Source: an uncultured Collinsella sp.
GTDB lineage: Bacteria; Actinomycetota; Coriobacteriia; Coriobacteriales; Coriobacteriaceae
Assembly: GCA_900547855.1 (NCBI GenBank)
Contig: URIK01000022.1
Span: forward strand, 1 to 16,740
Direction of reading: 5' to 3'
Length of the DNA: 16,740 bases
Below the pieces are notes generated by a model that did no database searches, was not told the origin of the DNA, and was given only the letters and a program-made list of their open reading frames with translations. Both the position numbers and the translations under genes were made by a program. This document shows, in pieces, positions 6,630 through 11,575 of the stretch (the first letter of the stretch is position 1; each line of letters opens with the position of its first letter).

Positions 6630-7412
6630 TTAACGGGCGCGGGATGTACCGGCGCTCAGATGATTGATAAGACTTGCCTGGTAAGCGGCGCCAAAGCCGT
6701 TGTCGATATTGACGACCGAAACGCCACTGGCACAGGAGTTGAGCATGGCGAGCAGCGCGGCTACGCCACCAAAGCTCGCGCCGTAGCCCACGCTGGTGGG
6801 AACGGCAATGACCGGACAGCTCACCAGACCGCCGATAACGCTCGCCAGGGCGCCTTCCATGCCGGCGATGGCGATGACCACCTGCGCCTGGGCAAGTTCC
6901 TCGGCATGAGCGAGCAGGCGGTGCAGGCCGGCGACACCCACGTCGTAGAGGCGGTCGACCTCGTTGCCGTAGAACTCGGCCGTCAGTGCCGCCTCTTCGG
7001 CGACGGGCAGGTCGCTCGTGCCGGCGCAGGCGACGACAACGCGTCCGTTACCGGTGGGGGAGGGCTTGCCACCCACCAGGGCGAGCTGGGCGTTCGGGGC
7101 ATATCCCAGGTCGATGTCGTTGCCGAGAAGCTCCGAGGTACGGGCTGCTTTTTCGCTGTCCAGGCGCGTGACCAGGATGCGCTCCTGACCGGCATCGCGC
7201 AGCGCTTCGATAATGGCGGCAATTTGCTCGGCGGTTTTACCGGCGCCGTAGACAACCTCGCCGGCTCCCTGGCGCACCCCGCGCGAAAGATCGAGCTGCG
7301 CAAAACCCAGATCGGCGGTTGGCGCCGTCTGGAGGCGCGTGAGGGCGACTGCCGGGGTGACTACTCCGCCGGCAACATCGCTCAGCAATTGCTCAAGATC
7401 TCGCTTATCCAT
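6630..7412 (-). CDS. larB: Pincer cofactor biosynthesis protein LarB (NaAD carboxylase/hydrolase)
   Basis: LarB starts pincer cofactor synthesis by carboxylating the pyridinium ring of nicotinic acid adenine dinucleotide and hydrolysing the phosphoanhydride; cytoplasmic, PurE-like C-terminal fold. The 260-aa protein has LDLSRGVRQGAGEVVYGAGKT (41-60), then the PurE-like core CAGTSDLPVAEEA (129-141), GMEGALASVIGGLVSCPVIA (184-203), PTSVGYGASFGGVAALLAML and NSCASG with Cys227, equivalent to the Cys that binds the substrate in L. plantarum LarB (Cys221), then NIDNGFGAAY. The ATG at 7412 is preferred over a GTG at 7445 because GAAGGGAA lies about 7 nt before it and the protein then begins at the usual helix. 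It is the first gene of the larB-larC-tetR unit. LarE, the sulfur-insertion enzyme that follows in the pathway, is not in this window. Confidence 0.96.
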   Translation of the reverse strand: MDKRDLEQLLSDVAGGVVTPAVALTRLQTAPTADLGFAQLDLSRGVRQGAGEVVYGAGKTAEQIAAIIEALRDAGQERILVTRLDSEKAARTSELLGNDIDLGYAPNAQLALVGGKPSPTGNGRVVVACAGTSDLPVAEEAALTAEFYGNEVDRLYDVGVAGLHRLLAHAEELAQAQVVIAIAGMEGALASVIGGLVSCPVIAVPTSVGYGASFGGVAALLAMLNSCASGVSVVNIDNGFGAAYQASLINHLSAGTSRAR

Positions 7413-7456
7413 ATATGTTCCCTTCGACGGCGCAAAGTCTAGCACTCAAAGGGTAT

Positions 7457-7490
7457 GTTTCCGAACACTAAGACAAAATTGTTCGGAAAC
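7457..7490. promoter_or_regulatory. Inverted repeat in the larB promoter region (candidate operator)
   Basis: GTTTCCGAACA (7457-7467) and TGTTCGGAAAC (7480-7490) are perfect 11-bp arms 12 bp apart, 45-78 bp upstream of the larB start. On the minus strand CCTATAGT at the edge of the repeat could serve as a -10 element, but the -35 is unclear. There is no T-run after the hairpin, so a serB terminator is less likely than an operator, for which the TetR-family protein is the obvious candidate. Confidence 0.45.
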
Positions 7491-7526
7491 TATAGGACAG
7501 ACTGATTCTCTTGTTAGAAGGATCGA

Positions 7527-8162
7527 CTAGTCGCGCAGGATGATGTCCATGGCGAGCATCAGGTTGCGCTCATCGATGGCAAACGGGGCGGCTTCGCGCG
7601 TTTTGGGCTTGGCGCAAAACGCGATGCCCGTGCCCGCGGCCTGAATCATGGGGATGTCGTTGGCGCCGTCACCGATCGCGACGGTGTGGGCCATGTCGAC
7701 ACCGCACTCAACCGCCCAATCCAGCAGCTGGATGAGCTTGGATTCCTTGGTCACGATGTCTGCCGCCAGCTTACCGGTGAGCTTGCCGTCCACGACCTCT
7801 AGGCGGTTAGCCAGGCAAAAATCGATGCCCGCGGCGGCCACGATCTTGTCGGCCACCTCATGGAAGCCGCCGCTTACCACGCCGACCTTCCAGCCCTTGC
7901 TGTGCGCTGAGCGCACAAGCTCCAGCGCGCCAGGAGTAAACGTCACGCGCTCAAAGGTACGCTCGAACACACTCTCGTCCAAGCCGGCAAGCAGCCCCAC
8001 GCGCTCCTCGAGCGCCTGCTTAAAGTCCAGTTCGCCGCGCATGGCGCGCTCAGTGATCTTCGCCACTTGCTCGCCTACGCCGGCCTCCTCGCCCAACAGG
8101 TCGATGACCTCCTGGTTGATGAGCGTGGAGTCGATATCCATAACAATGAGCCGTGCAGTCAT
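7527..8162 (-). CDS. serB: Phosphoserine phosphatase SerB
   Basis: Dephosphorylates O-phospho-L-serine to serine, the last step of the phosphorylated serine pathway; cytoplasmic HAD-superfamily enzyme. With the ATG at 8162 it is 211 aa. Motif I is DIDST (nucleophile Asp9, acid/base Asp11), followed by the SerB-type cap sequence EVIDLLGEEAGV and AMRGELDF. Motif II is VVSGGF, motif III Lys in TKESK, and motif IV GDGANDIPMI. This start is preferred over a longer frame beginning at 8207 because GGAAAGG lies 6 nt upstream and the family begins just before motif I. It lacks the N-terminal ACT domains seen in some actinobacterial SerB proteins. Divergent from aspS across 256 bp, and separated from larB by 114 bp with its own control region, so probably its own transcript. 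Confidence 0.95.
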   Translation of the reverse strand: MTARLIVMDIDSTLINQEVIDLLGEEAGVGEQVAKITERAMRGELDFKQALEERVGLLAGLDESVFERTFERVTFTPGALELVRSAHSKGWKVGVVSGGFHEVADKIVAAAGIDFCLANRLEVVDGKLTGKLAADIVTKESKLIQLLDWAVECGVDMAHTVAIGDGANDIPMIQAAGTGIAFCAKPKTREAAPFAIDERNLMLAMDIILRD

Positions 8163-8355
8163 GACGGGCCTTTCCAAGTGCTGTTTTATTGGGGCATATT
8201 GTCGCACGTGACGCGTGCAGACGGGTGCCGCGACGCATCAATTGTTTCGTCTCCGTCAAGTCTTTGGGCAGGAGCCACTTTTCCGCGGCACATCGACACA
8301 GGTGCGATAAGATAGAACGCCATGTCTGGCTGCGCGGTTTACGCAGGCTGGGCAA

Positions 8356-8397
8356 ATCTGTACGACGCCGCCCGGAACGACACGGGGCGGCACAGAT
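8356..8397 (+). promoter_or_regulatory. Leader hairpin before aspS
   Basis: ATCTGT (8356-8361) pairs with ACAGAT (8392-8397), and GCCGCCC (8367-8373) with GGGCGGC (8385-8391), leaving a one-sided 5-nt bulge. The stem ends 4 nt before the AAAGGAGG ribosome binding site of aspS. A smaller CTGCG/CGCAG hairpin lies at 8330-8346. No T-box consensus is present. A structured leader is clear; regulation by it is inference. The rest of the serB-aspS gap has a GATAAGAT stretch near 8307-8314 that might hold a -10 element. Confidence 0.45.
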
Positions 8398-8418
8398 CCA
8401 TAAAGGAGGATCACTGGT

Positions 8419-10206
8419 ATGAGCCAGACCCGTCCCATCGATGAGCATTCCATGCACACCCGTACCTGCGGCGAGCTTCGCTTCGAGAACGTGGGCGAAG
8501 AGGTCACCCTCACCGGTTGGGTGAGTCGTCGCCGCGACCACGGCGGCCTTATCTTCTGCGACCTTCGTGACCGCGAGGGCATCACGCAGCTCACCTTCGA
8601 CCCCGAGCACTCCGACGGCGATGCCTTTAAGATCGCCGAGACCATGCGTCCCGAGTGGCCCATCAAGATCCACGGCGTCGTGCGCGCTCGTGGTGAGGAG
8701 ACCACCAACACCAAGCTCGCGACCGGCGAGATCGAGGTCCTGACCGACCACGCCGAGGTGCTCAACACGTCCGTCACCCCGCCGTTCCAGATCGAGGACG
8801 GCATCGAGACGAGCGAGGACACCCGCCTGCGCTATCGCTATCTGGACCTCCGTCGTCCCGAGATGATGGCCAACCTCAAGCTGCGCTCCGACTTTACCTT
8901 TGCCATTCGGGAGGCGCTGCACAACCGTGAGTTCATGGAGGTCGAGACGCCCTCCCTGTTCAAGTCCACGCCCGAGGGCGCTCGCGACTTCATCGTTCCC
9001 AGCCGTATTCAGCCGGGTAACTTCTACGCCCTGCCGCAGTCCCCGCAGCTCCTGAAGCAGCTGCTCATGGTCGGTGGCGTCGAGCGCTACTACCAGGTTG
9101 CCAAGTGCTTCCGCGACGAGGACCTGCGTGCCGACCGTCAGCCCGAGTTCACCCAGGTCGATATCGAGATGTCCTTCGTGGACCAGAACGACGTCATGAG
9201 CGCGCTCGAGGAGGTCCTGGCCGACGCCTTCGGCCGCATGGGCGTCGAGATGCCTACGCCGCTGCGTCGTATGGACTACTGGGAGGCCATGGACACCTAT
9301 GGCTCCGACAAGCCCGATACCCGCTATGGCATGCACCTGGTCGACCTGACCGACATCTTCGCCAACTCCAAGTTCAAGGTCTTTGCGACTGCCGCAAACG
9401 AGGAGGGCTCTGTCGTCAAGGCCATCAACGCCAAGGGCGCCGGTGCCTGGGCACGTGCCAAGATCGATAAGCTTGCCGGCGTGGCCTCCACGTTTGGCGC
9501 CAAGGGCCTGGCCTGGATTGCTTTCCGCGAGGACGGCTCTATCAACAGCCCCATCGTCAAGTTCTTCTCGGACGAGGAGATGGCGGCTCTGCGCGAGCGC
9601 ATGGATGTCGAGCCCGGCGACCTTGTGATGTTCGCCGCCGGCCCGCGCTTGCTCTCCGACGAGATCCTGGGCGGCATGCGTTCGCACATGGCCAATGCGC
9701 TCGAGATCAAGCGCGAGGGCCACGACTTCCTGTGGGTCGTCAACTTCCCGCTGTTCCACTGGGACGAGGATCGCAAGGCCTATGCTGCCGAGCACCAGCC
9801 CTTTACCCTGCCGACCGAGACCGACATCGCCAAGATCGAGGCCGACCCGTTGGCAGCCGGTTCTTGCACCTACGACTTTGTCATGGACGGCTTTGAGGCC
9901 GGCGGCGGCGGTATGCGTATCCACAACGCCGAGATGCAGATGTCCATGCTCAAGCTCCTGGGCTTTACCGAGGAGCGTGCCGAGTCTCAGTTCGGCTTCC
10001 TCATGGAGGCCCTCAAGTTTGGTGCGCCCCCGATGGGCGGTTTCGCTCTGGGCCTGGACCGCGTGTGCATGCTGCTCACCGGTTCCGACTCCATCCGCGA
10101 CGTCATGGCGTTCCCCAAGACGGCCAGCGGCTCCGACCTTATGTCGGGCGCTCCGAGTGCCGTTAGCGGCGCCCAGCTCAAGGACGTCAGTCTGCGCCTG
10201 ATGTAG
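8419..10206 (+). CDS. aspS: Aspartyl-tRNA synthetase
   Basis: Charges tRNA-Asp (and in non-discriminating forms also tRNA-Asn) with aspartate; cytoplasmic class IIb synthetase. At 595 aa it is full-length for the bacterial type. The N-terminal OB-fold anticodon-binding domain is marked by TCGELR (16-21) and GWVSRRRDHGGLIFCDLRD (33-51). RYRYLDLRRP spans 138-147, the flipping loop QSPQLLKQ 207-214, and motif 2 FRDEDLRADRQPEF 231-244. The bacterial GAD insertion lies in the middle (around 300-420), and motif 3 GGFALGLDRVCMLLTG ends near 555. The ATG has an ideal AAAGGAGG 9 nt upstream. It stands alone, with its own terminator at 10230. Whether it is discriminating cannot be told safely from the sequence alone. 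Confidence 0.98.
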   Translation: MSQTRPIDEHSMHTRTCGELRFENVGEEVTLTGWVSRRRDHGGLIFCDLRDREGITQLTFDPEHSDGDAFKIAETMRPEWPIKIHGVVRARGEETTNTKLATGEIEVLTDHAEVLNTSVTPPFQIEDGIETSEDTRLRYRYLDLRRPEMMANLKLRSDFTFAIREALHNREFMEVETPSLFKSTPEGARDFIVPSRIQPGNFYALPQSPQLLKQLLMVGGVERYYQVAKCFRDEDLRADRQPEFTQVDIEMSFVDQNDVMSALEEVLADAFGRMGVEMPTPLRRMDYWEAMDTYGSDKPDTRYGMHLVDLTDIFANSKFKVFATAANEEGSVVKAINAKGAGAWARAKIDKLAGVASTFGAKGLAWIAFREDGSINSPIVKFFSDEEMAALRERMDVEPGDLVMFAAGPRLLSDEILGGMRSHMANALEIKREGHDFLWVVNFPLFHWDEDRKAYAAEHQPFTLPTETDIAKIEADPLAAGSCTYDFVMDGFEAGGGGMRIHNAEMQMSMLKLLGFTEERAESQFGFLMEALKFGAPPMGGFALGLDRVCMLLTGSDSIRDVMAFPKTASGSDLMSGAPSAVSGAQLKDVSLRLM

Positions 10207-10229
10207 GCGAGCGGCTACATCTTGCTTGC

Positions 10230-10264
10230 AACGAGGGAAGGACGTGTGTCTTCCCTCGTTTTTT
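10230..10264 (+). terminator. Intrinsic terminator of aspS
   Basis: AACGAGGGAAG (10230-10240) pairs perfectly with CTTCCCTCGTT (10250-10260) across a 9-nt loop, and the T-run extends to 10264. It lies 24 nt after the aspS stop codon. Confidence 0.92.
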
Positions 10265-10305
10265 ATACGCCGAGGTTGCGAGGGTATAGGTTGACTGGGC
10301 GTCGC

Positions 10306-10413
10306 GGAAACTACGTCCCAGAATTTGCGTCCAAAACGGGTCGCAGTTTCCCAAACAGGCCCCTTTGGGAAACTGCGTCCCAGAATCCAGCCAAATAACG
10401 GGTCGCACTTTCC
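10306..10413. repeat. Two-copy tandem structured repeat (62-bp period)
   Basis: Two 46-nt units, 10306-10351 and 10368-10413, each read GGAAACTRCGTCCCAGAAT, ten variable bases, then AACGGGTCGCASTTTCC. Spacing is identical in both and only the ten central bases differ freely. Each unit has near-inverted ends (GGAAACTGCG/CGCAGTTTCC with one mismatch). The end of unit 1 and the start of unit 2 also form an 18-bp hairpin (10338-10355 with 10364-10381, one mismatch, 8-nt loop). It fills most of the aspS-HPr gap. Probably an intergenic repeat family; function unknown. Confidence 0.8.
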
Positions 10414-10452
10414 GGTTGAGCCTTCTGGCGGGCTTCAACAAGCATCTAACGC

Positions 10453-10458
10453 TACAAT
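10453..10458 (+). promoter_or_regulatory. Probable -10 element for the HPr gene
   Basis: TACAAT matches the -10 consensus at five of six positions and lies 54 bp before the HPr ATG, which would give a leader of about 45 nt. No good -35 hexamer stands 16-18 bp upstream. The position supports the downstream HPr start, since the two upstream ATG codons (10468, 10489) would lie almost at the transcript's 5' end. Confidence 0.35.
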
Positions 10459-10512
10459 AACTACCACATGGCTGGGTTTGCCAGCCGAATGTACGATGTC
10501 GTGGGAGGGGAC

Positions 10513-10761
10513 ATGGTCGAGTTTACAAAGACGATTAAAGATCCGTTGGGATTGCATGCCCGCCCGGTTGCGCTGCTCTATGACATCATTGCCAAGCATC
10601 GTTGCGACGTGTCAGTCAGTATCGGCGATCGCCACACGGATGGCCGCGATGTCATGGGACTCATGGCTCTCTACGGCGAGTGCGGCGAGGACATCATCTT
10701 CCGCGTTTCGGGCGTAGACGAGGCTTCCTGCGTTACGTCGATCAGAAATCTCTCGCTCTAA
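10513..10761 (+). CDS. HPr-like phosphocarrier protein with Asp46
   Basis: An 82-aa HPr-fold protein of the phosphoenolpyruvate:sugar phosphotransferase system; cytoplasmic. With the ATG at 10513 the active-site histidine in GLHARP is residue 15, exactly as in HPr, and Arg17 is kept. This numbering and the GGGAGGGG just upstream decide the start over ATGs at 10468 and 10489. Position 46, the Ser phosphorylated by HPr kinase in Gram-positive bacteria, is Asp here (GRDVMG where K-S-I-M-G is usual), so that regulation is lost or locked on. The gene stands alone with its own terminator; no EI (ptsI) or EII gene is nearby. It may be the general HPr of this organism or a specialised paralog. Confidence 0.88.
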   Translation: MVEFTKTIKDPLGLHARPVALLYDIIAKHRCDVSVSIGDRHTDGRDVMGLMALYGECGEDIIFRVSGVDEASCVTSIRNLSL

Positions 10762-10768
10762 GCATGAT

Positions 10769-10806
10769 AGGGCGTGGTAAAGGATGGTCCTTTGCCGCGC
10801 CCTTTT
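10769..10806 (+). terminator. Intrinsic terminator of the HPr gene
   Basis: AGGGCG-T-GG-T-AAAGGA pairs with TCCTTT-G-CC-G-CGCCCT through a 3-nt TGG loop, with two T-G pairs. TTTT and then GTTT follow. It lies 7 nt after the stop codon. Confidence 0.88.
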
Positions 10807-10819
10807 GTTTCGTATAGGA

Positions 10820-10907
10820 AACTTTTTCGAAATCTGAATGGGGACCCTTTCCAAAAAGTTAACCACGTGTTAGTTTACTAAAGCGAACATAGGCGTGGTT
10901 AACTTTT
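10820..10907 (+). promoter_or_regulatory. feoA leader with mutually exclusive hairpins
   Basis: Three segments compete. AACTTTTT (10820-10827) can pair with AAAAAGTT (10853-10860), and the overlapping AAAAGTTAACCACG (10854-10867) pairs perfectly over 14 bp with CGTGGTTAACTTTT (10894-10907). The loop of the longer hairpin contains the near-palindrome TTAGTTTACTAA (10870-10881). The region lies 43-130 bp before feoA and could be an attenuator-like leader or simply operator DNA. The pairings are seen; the role is inferred. No known riboswitch consensus is recognised. Confidence 0.45.
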
Positions 10908-10949
10908 ACCGCGTCGATGTTGAGGACGAACTGACGTTAGGAGCCACTC

Positions 10950-11192
10950 ATGTCTTGCGGACCGCAGATGCCGGCAATGCCGCTTTCGATGGTAAAAGCG
11001 GGCGAAACCGTGCGCGTGTCTCGTGTAAAGGGCAATGAGGATATGAAGCACCACCTCAAGGACCTCGGCTTTGTCGAGGGCAGCGAAATCCACGTGGTGA
11101 GCTCGAGTGGCGCCAATATCATCGTCACTGTGCTCGGCGCACGCTTTGGCATCGATTCCAAGGTTGCCATGCACATCATGACCGTCGGTTAG
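10950..11192 (+). CDS. feoA: Ferrous iron transport protein FeoA (first copy)
   Basis: A small SH3-like cytoplasmic partner of the FeoB iron channel, 80 aa. The FeoA core runs from about residue 14: VKAGETVRVSRVKGNEDMKHHLKDLGFVEGSEIHVVSSSGANIIVTVLGARFGIDSKVAMHIMTV, with the typical LKDLGFVEG turn and the closing strand. The first 13 residues (MSCGPQMPAMPLS) are an extra, Met/Pro-rich N-terminal tail containing a Cys. AGGAG lies 7 nt before the ATG. A second FeoA follows 39 bp downstream and FeoB after that. Two separate FeoA proteins per FeoB are known in many anaerobes. Confidence 0.93.
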   Translation: MSCGPQMPAMPLSMVKAGETVRVSRVKGNEDMKHHLKDLGFVEGSEIHVVSSSGANIIVTVLGARFGIDSKVAMHIMTVG

Positions 11193-11231
11193 TCCACAGC
11201 ATTTGATAAAAACCGAAAGGGGGACAAGAGG

Positions 11232-11453
11232 ATGAAGACGTTGGGTGACGTTAAGGTGGGCGAGAGCTCCACCATCGTCAAGCTTCACGGTGAGGGCGCG
11301 CTTCGCCGCCACCTTATGGACCTGGGGCTCATCAAGGGCACTTCGTTCAAGGTCGTAAAGGTAGCACCGCTCGGCGATCCGGTCGAGATCAACGTGCGCG
11401 GCTACGAGCTTTCCATCCGCAAGGAGGAGGCGGCCGTCGTCGAGGTCCAGTAG
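11232..11453 (+). CDS. feoA: Ferrous iron transport protein FeoA (second copy)
   Basis: A 73-aa FeoA-domain protein: MKTLGDVKVGESSTIVKLHG, then the hallmark LRRHLMDLGLIKGT (about 29-42), then VAPLGDPVEINVRGYELSIRKEEAAVVEV. It lacks the N-terminal tail of the first copy and is closer to the classical FeoA pattern (GDP-EI-VRGY-LSLR). The ribosome binding region contains AAAGGGGG and GAGG just before the ATG. Probably co-transcribed with the first feoA. feoB follows after 122 bp, which hold a DtxR-like box and a hairpin, so feoB may also have its own promoter. Confidence 0.94.
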   Translation: MKTLGDVKVGESSTIVKLHGEGALRRHLMDLGLIKGTSFKVVKVAPLGDPVEINVRGYELSIRKEEAAVVEVQ

Positions 11454-11484
11454 GGGCTTGCTACGTATATTTCTGCAGATAAAG

Positions 11485-11503
11485 TTAGGTTTTTCTAACT
11501 TAA
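11485..11503. promoter_or_regulatory. DtxR/IdeR-like iron box upstream of feoB
   Basis: TTAGGTTTTTCTAACTTAA matches the DtxR/IdeR consensus TTAGGTTAGCCTAACCTAA at 15 of 19 positions; the mismatches are the three central bases and one in the right arm. It is embedded in the longer palindrome AAGTTAG-N6-CTAACTT. It lies 73-91 bp before feoB and 31 bp after the second feoA stop. Iron-dependent repression of feoB is the straightforward inference; an MntR-like regulator of the same family could also bind such a site. Confidence 0.7.
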
Positions 11504-11529
11504 TGCAGCACTTTGAAGCACATTATCCA

Positions 11530-11555
11530 GCCTGCGCGGAGAAAGCAGCGCAGGC
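11530..11555 (+). promoter_or_regulatory. Hairpin in the feoB leader
   Basis: GCCTGCGC (11530-11537) pairs perfectly with GCGCAGGC (11548-11555) over a 10-nt purine-rich loop. It ends 5 nt before the AGGAAGAAGG ribosome binding site of feoB. No T-run follows, so it is not an intrinsic terminator. It may shape translation or mRNA stability. Confidence 0.45.
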
Positions 11556-11575
11556 ACACAAGGAAGAAGGATTGA

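Noticed and set aside
6221..6667. Hydrophobic Met/Val-rich plus-strand frame opposite larC
   Set aside because: It is the complement of the LarC His-rich segment (CAT/CAC read as ATG/GTG), which makes a false membrane-like peptide.
7457..7490. Terminator for serB
   Set aside because: The hairpin is only 11 bp with a 12-nt loop and is not followed by a T-run on the minus strand; the position fits a larB operator better.
8163..8418. T-box riboswitch for aspS
   Set aside because: No conserved T-box antiterminator sequence (GGTGGNACC type) and no terminator before aspS.
8050..9924. 624-codon minus-strand frame opposite aspS
   Set aside because: It overlaps aspS and the serB 5' end in antisense; the repetitive GLG/LDL/VGH composition is typical of a GC-rich shadow frame.
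10306..10413. CRISPR array
   Set aside because: Only two units; the conserved parts flank a 10-base centre and a 16-base gap rather than spacers of 30 bp or so; no cas genes are nearby.
10468..10512. Longer HPr starting at 10468 or 10489
   Set aside because: No ribosome binding site; the codons lie next to the probable -10 element; only the 10513 start puts the active-site His at residue 15.
10870..10881. TTAGTTTACTAA as a second DtxR/IdeR box before feoA
   Set aside because: The half-sites have the wrong spacing, and the match to the 19-bp consensus is poor compared with the site at 11485.
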